Of a DNA stretch of 64,000 nucleotides, positions 1-9,034 are shown in pieces. Positions within the stretch are counted from its first letter, which is position 1. Every line of letters begins with the position of its first letter. The DNA is taken from assembly GCA_029203105.1 (NCBI GenBank), contig CP119318.1:4168501-4232500 (forward strand), written 5' to 3'. Below the pieces are notes generated by a model, which searched no databases, had not been told where the DNA came from, and saw nothing but the letters and a program-made list of their open reading frames with translations. Source of the DNA: Candidatus Kaistia colombiensis (GTDB lineage: Bacteria > Pseudomonadota > Alphaproteobacteria > Rhizobiales > Kaistiaceae). Position numbers and translations under genes: made by a program.

Positions 1-562
1 CCTGCCCGACAAGCTCGACGCCGCGCTCGAATGTGACTGGAGCGAAGCGCGCGACACCGTCGTCGGCGCCTCGTCGCTTTATACGCTGGGCCGAGGCCCC
101 GGCTTCGCCGTCGCCCAGGAAGCCGCCCTGAAGCTCAAGGAAACCTCGATCCTGCACGCCGAGGCCTATTCCGGCGCCGAGTTGCAGCATGGCCCGGTGT
201 CCCTGGTCGATGAGCACTTCCCGCTGATCGCCTTCATCCCGGACGATGCCGCATCGCCCAGCATGGTCGCGACCGTGTCGGCGCTGCATGCGCGCGGCGC
301 CAAGGTCTTCACAGCGACGAGCGCCGCCATCCCCGGCCCGCGCCTGCCGATCGCGCCGACCGGCCATGCGCTGACCGACCCGGTCTCGATCGCGCTCTCC
401 TTCTACCGCTTCGCCGAGACGGTGGCCGTGGCGCGTGGCTACAATCCCGACAAGCCGCGCGGCCTCAACAAGGTGACGGAAACGACTAGGGCAGACGCGT
501 CCGGGAGGCGCTGGACCCTTCGCCTCTCCCTGAGCGAGAGGTCGGCTCGAAGAGCCGGGTGA
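1..562 (+). CDS. SIS-domain sugar-phosphate isomerase/deaminase (GlmS/NagB-II type), 3' end
   Basis: This is the C-terminal part of a SIS-domain protein whose start lies upstream of the window; the frame is open from base 2. The segment GRGPGFAVAQEAALKLKET followed by HAEAYSGAELQHGP is typical of the second SIS domain of GlmS-like proteins and of SIS-type glucosamine-6-phosphate deaminase (NagB-II). Because nagA and a ROK amino-sugar kinase follow, NagB-II (GlcN-6-P to Fru-6-P plus ammonia) is more likely than GlmS. The family normally ends shortly after a KVT(E/K)T motif. Here the frame misses a TAG at 487-489 by one base and runs on into a palindromic repeat to a TGA at 560-562, so the last ~25 residues are probably not genuine and a one-base error near 485 is possible. 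Confidence 0.8.
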   Translation, partial: LPDKLDAALECDWSEARDTVVGASSLYTLGRGPGFAVAQEAALKLKETSILHAEAYSGAELQHGPVSLVDEHFPLIAFIPDDAASPSMVATVSALHARGAKVFTATSAAIPGPRLPIAPTGHALTDPVSIALSFYRFAETVAVARGYNPDKPRGLNKVTETTRADASGRRWTLRLSLSERSARRAG

Positions 563-642
563 GGGTTTAGGGACCCAGCCGGTGAGGCCGTAACCCTCAC
601 CCGCTGGCCTCCGGCGTTGACCTCTCCCTCAGGGAGAGGTGC
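521..642. repeat. Palindromic intergenic repeat, family A (CCTCTCCCTGAGGGAGAGGT type)
   Basis: Two copies of a CCTCTCCCT(g/c)AGxGAGAGGT core face each other and flank an inner inverted pair, GGTGAGGGTTTAGGGA against CCGTAACCCTCACCCG. The whole block can fold into one long hairpin. Related blocks lie at 19400-19521, 37311-37438 and 63319-63444, and decayed or composite ones at 9035-9285, 39431-39622 and 62236-62266. This copy sits between the SIS gene and nagA. Confidence 0.85.
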
Positions 643-716
643 AGAACAAGTGGCTGGTTCCTTGCGTTACTGGCCGTGCTATCCATTCCGCCAACACGGA
701 TTCTCAGGAAGAGCCC

Positions 717-1884
717 ATGCCGAGCCTGACCGCCTATCTGGGCGCAGAATTGTTTGACGGCGCGACGCGCCGCCGGGATGCAGCCGTTCTTGTCGAAGGC
801 GACAAGGTCATCGACATCGTCGGCCCGGGTGGCCTGCCGGAAGGCGTGGCGACGGTCGATCTTGCCGGCGGCCTGCTGGCGCCCGGCTTCGTCGACGCCC
901 AGGTCAATGGCGGCGGCGGCGCGCTGCTTGAACAGCGCCGCGACCGTCGAGGGCATCCGCACCATCTGCACCGCGCATGCCCGCTACGGCACGACGGCGC
1001 TGCTGCCAACGCTGATCACGGACACGCCCGCGGTCACCGAGGCGGTGATCGCCGCGACGCGCGACGCCATCGCCGCCGGCGTTCCCGGTTGTCTCGGCCT
1101 GCACATCGAGGGGCCACATCTGTCGATCGCTCGCAAGGGCGCGCACAATCCGGCCTATCATCCGCCCGATGGGCGAGGCGGATCTCGAGCGCCTCGTCTC
1201 GACCGGGCTGAGAGCATGTCCTGACCACCGTCGCCGCCGAAACCGTGCCGCCGGCGCAGATCGCGCGGCTGACGGCGGCCGGCGTCCATGTCGCCATCGG
1301 CCATTCCGACGCCTCCTATGAGACCGCCATGGCCGCCTTCAACGCCGGCGCGCGCGGCATCACCCATCTCTTCAACGCCATGAGCCAGCTCGGCCACCGC
1401 TCTCCCGGCGTGGTCGGCGCGGCGCTCGACAGCCCCGACGCCTGGTGCGGCATCATCCCGGACGGGCTGCATGTCCACCCGGCCGCGATCGCCAATGCGC
1501 TCCGCGCCAAGCGGGCGCCCGGCCGCATCTTTATCGTGACCGACGCCATGTCGACGATCGGCACGACCTTGACCGAGTTCGAGCTGAACGGCCGCACCAT
1601 CACCCGCGAGCACGGCAAGCTGACGCTCGAGGACGGCACGCTGGCCGGCTCCGATCTCGACATGGTCGGCGCCATCCGCTTCATGACCGGCACGGTCGGC
1701 ATCGGCCTGGACGAGACGCTGCGCATGGTCTCGCTCTATCCGGCGCAATTCCTCGGCATCGACCGGACGCATGGCCGGATCGCGCCGGGCTCCCGCGCCG
1801 ATTTCGTCCATCTCGAACGGCGATCTCTCCGTCGCCGGCGTCTTCATCGGTGGCGCCCGCCAGCATTTTGCTCCCCTGGCCTGA
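717..1884 (+). pseudogene. nagA: N-acetylglucosamine-6-phosphate deacetylase NagA, frame broken four times
   Basis: NagA removes the acetyl group from GlcNAc-6-P in the cytoplasm. The protein can be read through from MPSLTAYLGAELFDGATR at 717 to the TGA at 1882-1884, using frames 0, 1, 2, 0 and 1. Family landmarks are present: the N-terminal metal segment GGLLAPGFVDAQVNGGGG, HIEGPHLS near 1105, VAIGHSDASYE near 1292, THLFNAMSQ near 1362 and the catalytic-region IVTDAMSTIGTT near 1535. Each break is explained by one extra base, near 927-930, 1158-1160, 1217-1221 and 1813-1815, with full similarity resuming immediately. The total length (about 388 residues) is normal. This is more consistent with sequence errors, or a very recent loss, than with an old pseudogene. 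The gene lies 14 bases upstream of nagK. Confidence 0.85.
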
Positions 1885-1897
1885 TCCGGACGGCAAG

Positions 1898-2808
1898 ATG
1901 TCCATCACCGCTGCCTTCGACATTGGCGGTTCGAAGATCGAATATGCGCGCGTCGGTCGTGACGGCACGGTCTCGCATCGCGCGACCCTGCCGACCCCGC
2001 ACACCCGCTGGGCCGATTTTCGCGACGCCGTCGCCTCGCTCGTCGCCGCCGACGGCGGCGGCGCGACGCGGATCGGCATCTCGATCGCCGGCACCACCGA
2101 CAGCGCCACCGGCATCGCCCAGGCGGCCAATGTGCCCGCCGTCAACGGCCGCCACCTGGAGAACGAACTCTCCGCCGCGCTCGGCGTGCCGGTAAGGGTC
2201 GGCAACGACGCCGATTGCTTCGCGCTCGCCGAGGCGACGGTCGGTGCCGGCCACGGCATGCCGATCGTCTTCGGCGCTATTTTGGGCACCGGTGTCGGCG
2301 GCGGGCTGGTGATCGGCGGCCGCATGGTGCGCGGCGCGCATGGCGTCACCGGCGAATGGGGCCATGGCCCGATCGTGGCCGAGGCTGTCGCGGCGCGCGG
2401 CATTCCGGTCATCCGCTGCGGCTGCGGCCAGACCGGCTGTCTCGACAGCTATGGCTCGGCCCGCGGCATGGAGCGCATTCACGCCGCGCTTCGCCGGCGA
2501 AACCCGCACCAGCCACGCGATCACGGAGGCCTGGCACGACGGCGACGCGGCCGCCGCAACGGACGATCGAGACCTTCGTCGAGCTGATCGCCGGCCCGCT
2601 TTCGATGATCGTCAACACGATCGGCCCCTCGATCATCCCCGTCGGCGGCGGCCTTTCCTCGGACGCCGCGCTTTTGAGCCTGATCGATGTCGCCGTACGC
2701 GACCGCGTGCTCGGCCGCTACACCGCGCCGCTGGTCGTTCCCGGCCGGACGCGGGGCGCCAGCGGGCTGATCGGCGCGGCAATGCTGGCGGAAGAGCTCC
2801 CGGCGTGA
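1898..2808 (+). pseudogene. nagK: ROK-family N-acetylglucosamine kinase, frame broken twice
   Basis: This cytoplasmic ROK kinase probably phosphorylates GlcNAc or a related amino sugar with ATP. It starts at an ATG 13 bases after the nagA stop (MSITAAFDIGGSKIEYARV). The ATP-binding DIGGSK motif is at residues 8-13. GVPVRVGNDADCFALAEA carries the catalytic Asp, followed by LGTGVGGG and the zinc site EWGHGP...CGCGQTGCLDSYGS. Frame breaks near 2489-2491 and 2555-2560, each equal to one extra base, split the C-terminal third. It resumes as RTIETFVELIAGPLSMIV and ends at a TGA at 2806-2808. The total length, about 302 residues, fits the family. Its place after nagA supports an amino-sugar substrate. 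Confidence 0.85.
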
Positions 2809-2821
2809 TCAAATCACTCCC

Positions 2822-3568
2822 ATGAGAATCCAGCTCGAAATCTGCGTCGACACGCCCGACGGCCTCGCCGCCGCCATTCATGGGCGGCGCCGACCGCATC
2901 GAACTTTGCAGTGCGCTCTCGATCGGCGGGCTGACGCCCTCCCCCGGCCTGATGAAGCATTGCCGCCAAGGCCGGCATACCGGTCTATGCGATGATCCGG
3001 CCGCGCGAGGGCGATTTCGTCTTCTCGCCCGGCGAACTCGACCAGATGCGCCGCGACATCGACGCCGCCCGCGCCGCCGGCCTCGCCGGCGTCGTGCTCG
3101 GCGCCTCCGAGCCGCGCGGCAAGCTCGATGCCGAGGCGCTGTTCCACCTGCGCAGCCATGCCGAAGGCCTCGGCACGACACTGCATCGCGCCTTCGACCT
3201 CGTGCCGGATCCGTTCGAGGCGCTGGAGACGGCGATCTCGCTCGGCTTCGAGCGCATCCTGACCTCGGGCCGCGAGCGCAAGGCGATGGACGGCGTGCCG
3301 CTGCTCGCGGAACTCGTTCGAGCGCGCTGGCGATCGCCTGGCGATCATGCCGGGTTCGGGCGTCCGCCCGGACAATGTCGCGCATATCCTCGACCGCACC
3401 AACGCACGCGAGATCCACGCCTCGTGCCGGACCGGCAGCCAGCCGGTCGCGCCGGAGGCCGTGGCGCTCGGTTTCGCCGCCGCGCCGCAGCTCGACGTCA
3501 CCTCCGAGGAGAGCGTCGCCAGGATGGTCGAGATCCTGCGCGTGTTCGAGATTCCGCCGGCTGGATAG
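2822..3568 (+). pseudogene. cutC: CutC-family TIM-barrel protein, frame broken three times
   Basis: The N-terminus MRIQLEICVDTPDGLAAAI and the following GGADRIELCSALSIGGLTPSPGLM are the signature of the CutC family (PF03932), as are VYAMIRPREGDFVFSPGE and MPGSGVRPDNV later on. CutC proteins are annotated as copper homeostasis proteins, but that biochemical role is weakly supported. Here the gene lies 13 bases behind the amino-sugar kinase in what looks like the same operon, which argues for a role in sugar metabolism. The three frame breaks (near 2877-2880, 2959-2962 and 3316-3318) are again single extra bases. The reconstructed protein is about 247 residues, a normal length. Confidence 0.82.
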
Positions 3569-3684
3569 CTTCAACCGAACATGCTGCATAAGGGCACTGA
3601 AACGGTTGAAATTGCAGCACTCCTCGGCTTTGACAGCCGGTCCCCGGGCATGGCACGCTGGCCTTCAGACATGAGGGAATGGCA

Positions 3685-4854
3685 ATGGCCGAAATCGTCT
3701 TTGAGCGGGTCACGAAGCGCTACGATGACGGCCAGCTCGCCGTCAATTCGCTCGACCTGAAGATCGCCGATGGCGAGTTTCTCGTGCTGGTCGGTCCGTC
3801 CGGCTGCGGCAAGTCGACGGCGCTCCGGATGATCGCCGGGCTGGAGGAAATCTCCGACGGGTCGCTGGTCATCGACGGCACGGTCGCCAACGACCTGTCG
3901 CCGCGCGACCGCAACATTGCCATGGTGTTCCAGTCCTACGCGCTCTACCCGCATCTCTCCGTCGCCGACAATATCGGCTTCGGCCTGCAAGCGTGCGCGG
4001 CTCCGACAAGGCCGAGATCCGCGCCAAGGTCGAGGCGACGGCCAGGCTGCTGGAGCTCTCCGACCTGCTCGACCGCAAGCCCGGCCGGCTTTCCGGCGGC
4101 CAGCGCCAGCGCGTCGCCATGGGCCGCGCTCTTGGTGCGCTCGCCCAAGGCCTTCCTGATGGACGAGCCGCTCTCCAATCTCGACGCGCGGCTGCGCGGC
4201 CAGATGCGGGCCGAGATCGCCCATCTGCAGAAGATGACCGGCGTCACCACCGTCTATGTCACGCATGACCAGGTCGAGGCGATGACGATGGGCGACCGCG
4301 TCGCGGTGATGAACAAGGGCGTGCTGCAGCAGCTCGCCGCGCCGCGCGTCCTCTACGATTCGCCGGCCAATCTCTTCGTCGCCGGCTTCATCGGCTCGCC
4401 GCCGATGAACCTGCTGCCGGGGCAGGTCGTCGCCAGCGACGCCGGCTACGCCCTGGAGCTCGGCGAACTGACGATTGCGCTCGATGCCGCCGCGCTCGAT
4501 GCCCGTCCCGGCATTCCCCGCTTCGCCGGCCAGCCGGTCATCGCCGGCATCCGGCCCGAGGCGTTCCAACTGCTCGGTGCCGCGGCGCCGGGGCCGGGCC
4601 GGCTCTCCGGCACGGTCGCCTTCGTCGAGGATCTCGGCGCCAGCCTGCTCGTCCATCTCGATCTCGCCGGCGCCTCGGTCGTCGCCGCCGGCGTTTCGGA
4701 AGACGGCGAGGAACTGAGCTCGGCCCGGACGCGGCTGCGCGCCGTCGTCGACGGCGCCCTGCCCGTCGGCAAGGGCGACCCGATCTGCCTCGCGGTCGAC
4801 CCGGCCCGCATCCATCTCTTCGACGCGAAGACGGAACAGGCGATCGGCGCCTGA
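3685..4854 (+). pseudogene. Sugar ABC transporter ATPase, UgpC/MsmK/MalK type, frame disturbed internally
   Basis: This is the cytoplasmic ATPase of a CUT1-type sugar importer. Walker A is GPSGCGKST, the Q-loop is MVFQSYALYPH, the signature LSGGQRQRVAMGRAL, Walker B FLMDEPLSNLDA and the switch TVYVTHDQ. A C-terminal MalK-type regulatory OB domain follows (about residues 240-390). Between about 3992 and 4133 the reading frame is displaced: one base appears missing near 3991-3995 and one extra near 4132-4135. The continuous open frame therefore replaces about 45 residues, including the signature motif, with an unrelated run. The ATG at 3685 is preferred to 3679 because GAGGGA lies 5 bases before it. 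Two ATPase-less importers in this window (7213-10734 and 53448-56524) could use this ATPase. Confidence 0.85.
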
Positions 4855-4963
4855 ACGGTAGAAATCACGCGGACATGCAACGCCACGGTGGTGGATTGAT
4901 GTCGATCAAGGCGGATCGCGGCCCTGGATCCGATACTGGCTTCGTCAGCAAACGGAGCCTGCC

Positions 4964-5119
4964 ATGTCCATTCTCGCTCTCAGCGCCATCATCTGTACCT
5001 TCCTCGTCTTCATGGTCAGCCTGGCCTGGGCCGAGCGCCAGACCCGCGACCTGAATGCCGGCCTGCGGCCGGCCGAGGCTCGGGCCTCGATCCAGGCCGC
5101 GCGCCCGGCGCGCGGCTGA
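4964..5119 (+). CDS. Small single-pass membrane protein, 51 residues
   Basis: A short reading frame begins MSILALSAIICTFLVFMVS and has one hydrophobic helix (residues 2-22) followed by a basic, alanine-rich tail, ERQTRDLNAGLRPAEAR. A GGAG ribosome-binding site lies 6 bases before the ATG, and codon use matches the neighbours. The helix-plus-charged-tail plan resembles small uncharacterised inner-membrane proteins of Hyphomicrobiales, but no function can be assigned. It lies between the ABC ATPase and the sulfatase. The following 298 bases (5120-5417) hold no other gene that I can support. Confidence 0.6.
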   Translation: MSILALSAIICTFLVFMVSLAWAERQTRDLNAGLRPAEARASIQAARPARG

Positions 5120-5417
5120 TCCAGCCGTTTTGGCGCGCAGTGGGTGGAGCCCGGTCGGGGGGCCGGACATCGCCGTCGCGCCCTCGCACCGCGCAACAAG
5201 CTGAGGGGTCCAGCTGCGCGGTGCGCTGCTCCAGTTCGATCCGGTAGCGGCAAGCCGCTGCCCCTCGCCTTCGCGACGACTGCGCCACCCGGACCGGCGC
5301 GATTAGGACGCGCCGAGGCCCACAACGAAAAGTTATCAGTATTGATGCCTTCGGCACCTCCCCGTCCACCATATTTCCCGGCGGAATTGAAAACGTGCAA
5401 CCGCCGAGGCAATTGCC

Positions 5418-7136
5418 ATGAAACCCTATGGTGACAATACTTTAGCTTGCCAAGAGGACGTCGCACATCCCCTCCGCAAGCGCTTTCTATTGGGATCCGC
5501 CGTACTGCTCGGCGCCCTGGCCTGGATGGGCTCCCCGCCCGATGCGCAGGCACAGGCGCAACACCCCAACATCGTCATGCTGATGACCGACGACACCGGC
5601 TGGAACGATTTCGGCGTCTATTCGGGCGGCGGCGCAGGCCTGGGTCATCCAACGCCGAATGTCGACCGCCTCGCCAAGGAGGGCGAGACCTTCACCAACT
5701 GGTATGGCCAGGCAAGCTGCACCGCCGGCCGCGCCTCGTTCATCACAGGCCGGATTCCGATCCGCTCGGCGCTCTCGATCGTCGTGGCCCCCGGCGACGA
5801 AAACGCGATCCGCAAGGAGACGCCGACCATCGCCGAATTCTTCCAGAAGAACGGCTACAAGACCTACTTCTCCGGCAAATGGCATCTCGGCGACAAGCCG
5901 GAAGCCTATCCGACCGAGCACGGTTTCGACGAGATGAAGGAATTCGCCGCCTACTACGCCGGCGTTTATGCCTACAACGACACGGCGAGCGCGTTCCATC
6001 CCTGGTTCCCGTCCTATAACGACGCCTTCAACCAGGCCTATGACAGCGTCGTCAATCTGGGCGAGTGGGAAGGCGTGGCCGGCAAGCCGGCGACCCGCGT
6101 CGGTATGATCGACTATGACAGCCTCGCCACCTTCGACATCCGCCAGACGGATTCGGCCGTCGATTACATCAAGCAGAACGCCAAGGGCGGCAAGCCGTTC
6201 TTCATGGACGTCAATTTCATCAAGATGCACAATCCGACCAACCCGGCACCAGAGTTCCGCGGCCGCTCGCATCTCGGCAACTATTCCGACTCGCTGATGG
6301 AACTGGACGCCGACATCGGCCGGATCATGGACGCCATCCGCGCCGAGGCCCCCAATACGATCGTCATCCTGACGGCCGATAACGGCGCCTGGCTCGACGC
6401 CTATCCGGATGCCGGCACGACCCCGTTCCGCGGCGAGAAGGGCACGGCCTTCGAGGGCGGCTGGCGGGTGCCTGGCATTATGTGGTGGCCGGGCCAGATC
6501 CCCGCCGGGGTGCAGAAAAACGAGATGATGTCGCATATCGACGCCTGGGCGACCCTGGCGACGATGGTTGGCCTGACGCCTCCGCCGCATGACTGGGTCG
6601 GCAATGACGGCAAGCCGATCTATTTCGATTCGATCGACAACAGCCAGTACATCCTCGGCAAGTCCGACCATTCGGCCCGCAAGTCGTGGATCTATATCGA
6701 CGGCGAAAACTTCCTCGGCGCGCGGGCCGACATCGGCGGCGATCCGAAGGAGCCCTGGGTCAACATCGCCTGGAAATATCTCTACACGGCCAAGGATTCC
6801 TGGCTGGGGTCGGAAGCCAATCTCGGCTCGATCGGCGCGGCCTACAACCTGACCATGGACCCGTACGAAAAATACGACATGACCTTCAACGGTGCGGCCC
6901 CGACCCGCGTGCTGACGACCTCGCCCGGCCGCTATGCCGGCCAGGACAATGGCTGGATCCTCGCCCTGATCGAGCCGGTGATCCTCGATTTCGACAAGAC
7001 GATCATCCAGTACCCGAATATCAAGCGCTATGTCGGCGGCGCCTCGAATGATCTGGTACCGAACCTGCAACACCCGGAGGATCCCGTACCGTTGCTGAAG
7101 GGTTCGAACCCGAACACGAAAGGCGGCGGCGGATAG
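5418..7136 (+). CDS. Exported arylsulfatase-family sulfatase (CTAGR active site)
   Basis: This 572-residue alkaline-phosphatase-superfamily enzyme should hydrolyse a sulfate ester in the periplasm. After a basic segment (RKRF) comes a hydrophobic signal region ending in DAQAQAQ at about residue 46. The active site reads SCTAGRASFITGR: the Cys that becomes formylglycine is in a C-x-A-x-R context instead of the usual C-x-P-x-R. Metal and sulfate ligands follow in order: LMTDDTGW near residue 55, GKWHLG near 155, IKMHNP near 272 and LTADNG near 318. GAGG lies 8 bases before the ATG. The gene stands alone, ends in a strong terminator and faces a sugar importer. The neighbouring amino-sugar genes make a sulfated (amino) sugar a reasonable but unproven substrate. 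No formylglycine-generating enzyme is in the window. Confidence 0.9.
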   Translation: MKPYGDNTLACQEDVAHPLRKRFLLGSAVLLGALAWMGSPPDAQAQAQHPNIVMLMTDDTGWNDFGVYSGGGAGLGHPTPNVDRLAKEGETFTNWYGQASCTAGRASFITGRIPIRSALSIVVAPGDENAIRKETPTIAEFFQKNGYKTYFSGKWHLGDKPEAYPTEHGFDEMKEFAAYYAGVYAYNDTASAFHPWFPSYNDAFNQAYDSVVNLGEWEGVAGKPATRVGMIDYDSLATFDIRQTDSAVDYIKQNAKGGKPFFMDVNFIKMHNPTNPAPEFRGRSHLGNYSDSLMELDADIGRIMDAIRAEAPNTIVILTADNGAWLDAYPDAGTTPFRGEKGTAFEGGWRVPGIMWWPGQIPAGVQKNEMMSHIDAWATLATMVGLTPPPHDWVGNDGKPIYFDSIDNSQYILGKSDHSARKSWIYIDGENFLGARADIGGDPKEPWVNIAWKYLYTAKDSWLGSEANLGSIGAAYNLTMDPYEKYDMTFNGAAPTRVLTTSPGRYAGQDNGWILALIEPVILDFDKTIIQYPNIKRYVGGASNDLVPNLQHPEDPVPLLKGSNPNTKGGGG

Positions 7137-7161
7137 GCTCGCGACGCGCGCCATAGAGCAA

Positions 7162-7191
7162 GGGGGCGCCGGTTCCGCGCCCCCTTTTCTT
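7162..7191 (+). terminator. Rho-independent terminator after the sulfatase gene
   Basis: An 8-bp perfect stem, GGGGGCGC (7162-7169) with GCGCCCCC (7177-7184), has a 7-base loop and is followed by TTTTCTT. It lies 26 bases after the sulfatase stop and separates it from the convergent ABC genes. Confidence 0.9.
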
Positions 7192-7212
7192 GTTCCATGG
7201 AAGACGCCGCGC

Positions 7213-8031
7213 TCAATGCACGCCCTTGGTCAGGCCCTGGACGAAATAGCGGTTCAGGAACAGCGCCATCAGCACGATCGGGATGGTGGAGAAATGCGCC
7301 AGCGCGCCGAGCGTGCCCCAGGTGATGTCCTTGGTGCCGAACGAGGCGAGCAGCGCCACCGAGAGCGGCTTGGTGTCCGAATTGGTCAGGAACATCGGCG
7401 TCAGGAAGTCGTTCCACGAGAACATGATGCAGAACAGCGCGCTGGCGATGATCCCCGGCACAACGGTCGGCAAGGCGACGCGGTAGAACGCGCCCCAGAG
7501 CGTGCAGCCATCGGTCAGCGCCGCCTCCTCCATGTCGCGCGGCAGCGCGCGGAAATAGGAGAACATCATCCAGGTGACGAAGGCACAGTTCAGCGTCGTG
7601 TTGATCAGGATGACCGCCCACCACGTCCCGAGCAGGCCGATGTCGCGCATCATCAGATAGAACGGGATCAGCGTCGCGATGATCGGCACGGTGCGGATCG
7701 CCAGAAAGAAATAGGCGACGACGATGGCGTAGCGCGATTTCGACCGCGCCAGCGCATAGCCGGCCGGAACCCCGAGCAGCAGCGACAGCACCGTGGTGCC
7801 GAGGCTCATCACGATGCTCGACTTCAGCAATTGCCAGACATCGAACAACTGGAAGATGCGTTCGAAATTGAACAGCGTCGGCGAGAAAGTGAAGGTCGGC
7901 GGCGACGAAAAGATCTCGCGCGGCGGCTTGTAGGCGGTGGATACCAGCCAAAGGACCGGGATCAAATAGAGGGCGAGGATGACGACGAGCGTCGTCCGCT
8001 CGAACGCGATCTGGCGGGTGCGGGCTTTCAT
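7213..8031 (-). CDS. Sugar ABC transporter permease, MalG type (CUT1)
   Basis: This 272-residue inner-membrane permease has about six predicted helices. It begins MKARTRQIAFERTTLVVILA and carries the cytoplasmic EAA loop as EEAALTDGCTLWGAFYRVALP, which docks the ATPase, plus the MalG-type end NRYFVQGLTKGVH. Its ATG overlaps the stop of the upstream permease by 4 bases (8028-8031), so the two are translationally coupled. It is the last gene of a binding protein-permease-permease set. No ATPase is encoded next to it. Confidence 0.92.
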   Translation of the reverse strand: MKARTRQIAFERTTLVVILALYLIPVLWLVSTAYKPPREIFSSPPTFTFSPTLFNFERIFQLFDVWQLLKSSIVMSLGTTVLSLLLGVPAGYALARSKSRYAIVVAYFFLAIRTVPIIATLIPFYLMMRDIGLLGTWWAVILINTTLNCAFVTWMMFSYFRALPRDMEEAALTDGCTLWGAFYRVALPTVVPGIIASALFCIMFSWNDFLTPMFLTNSDTKPLSVALLASFGTKDITWGTLGALAHFSTIPIVLMALFLNRYFVQGLTKGVH

Positions 8032-8978
8032 TGCCCGTTGGCCTTCACATCGGCGCGGCGGATCAACAGGGTGAAGACGGCGCACAGCAGCGCGATGCAG
8101 AGAATGGCGACGTTGCCGATCGCCGAGGCGAAGCCGATATTGAAGAACTGCAGACCCTGCTTGACGCCATAGACCATCAGCGAATTGGTGGTATCGCCCG
8201 GACCACCGCCGGTGGTGACGAAGATCGTGTCGAAGACGCGAAACGCATCCATCACCCGGAGCACCAGCGCCAGGAACACCGTCGGCAGCAGCAGCGGCAG
8301 CACGACCAGGCGGAAGCGCTGCAGCGCCGTGGCCCCATCGGCCGAGGCCGCCTCGAGAATGTCGCCCGGCAGCGACTTGAGCCCGGCGAGCAGGATCAGC
8401 GCCACCAGCGGCGTCCACTCCCAGACATCGATCAGGATGACCACCGGCAAGGCCGCCGTCGTCGAGGCGAGAAAGCCGCGCGGACCCGAAATGCCCCATT
8501 CGGCGAGGTAATAACCGAAGAAGCCGTAGTCGACGGCAAGGAGCGCCCGAAAGATCAGGCCGACGACGACCGGCGTGATGGTGACCGGAATCAGCAGGAA
8601 GGCGAGGCAGATGCGGTTGAACCGCCCCTCGCGCCAGAGCAGCAGCGCCAGGCAGAGGCCGAAGGCGAATTCGAGCGTCACGGCGGCAAAGGTGAAGACG
8701 AAGGTGTTGATCAGCGCCCGGCGTGCAGTCGAATCCGTCCATAGCTCGGCATAGTTGGCGAGACCGACAAAGGTGCGTCGGCCGCCGCCGCGTAGCAGAT
8801 TGTAGTCGAAGAACGAGTACCAGATGCCCTGCGCCAGCGGCCACAGGGCCACCAGAACGACATAGACTACCGCCGGAACCGCGAGCGCGACGAGGAACAG
8901 CCTGCGTCTGTCCGAGAAGCGCAGGCCTGACGCCTTGCGCTGCGGAAAATCGATCGAGCCGACGGAAGTCGTAGCCAA
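8028..8978 (-). CDS. Sugar ABC transporter permease, MalF type (CUT1)
   Basis: This inner-membrane permease of about 316 residues contains the EAA-type loop ILEAASADGATALQRFRLVVLP and VTTGGGPGDTTNSLMVY, both typical of MalF/UgpA-like subunits. The frame is open as far as 9263, but the extra N-terminal part would be encoded by an intergenic repeat. A TTG at 8978 (MATTSVGSIDFPQRK) with AGGGTG 7 bases upstream is the best start. It partners the downstream permease and the binding protein at 9454-10734, from which it is separated by a 475-base repeat-rich gap. Confidence 0.88.
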   Translation of the reverse strand: MATTSVGSIDFPQRKASGLRFSDRRRLFLVALAVPAVVYVVLVALWPLAQGIWYSFFDYNLLRGGGRRTFVGLANYAELWTDSTARRALINTFVFTFAAVTLEFAFGLCLALLLWREGRFNRICLAFLLIPVTITPVVVGLIFRALLAVDYGFFGYYLAEWGISGPRGFLASTTAALPVVILIDVWEWTPLVALILLAGLKSLPGDILEAASADGATALQRFRLVVLPLLLPTVFLALVLRVMDAFRVFDTIFVTTGGGPGDTTNSLMVYGVKQGLQFFNIGFASAIGNVAILCIALLCAVFTLLIRRADVKANGQ

Positions 8979-9034
8979 TGCGGAACACCCTAGCTGGGAC
9001 TGGATCGTCTGATTTGAAGCGCCGGAACTCTTCT

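Noticed and set aside
927..1221. Programmed ribosomal frameshifting as an explanation for the nagA breaks
   Set aside because: There is no slippery heptamer, no downstream pseudoknot, and the breaks are numerous and spread over four adjacent genes. No known programmed site needs four shifts in one gene.
3571..4815. A 414-residue minus-strand frame opposite the ABC ATPase
   Set aside because: Low-complexity Arg/Ala/Glu/Asp composition without any motif; the plus strand carries clear ABC ATPase signatures.
5487..7154. A 555-residue open frame antisense to the sulfatase
   Set aside because: It mirrors the third-position GC bias of the sulfatase gene; it has no start signal and no recognisable domain.
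7213..8988. A single 591-residue minus-strand frame covering both ABC permeases
   Set aside because: Its N-terminal half is an out-of-frame shadow of the MalF-type permease. Only the part from 8031 down is the MalG-type permease, and the two genes overlap by an ATGA junction.
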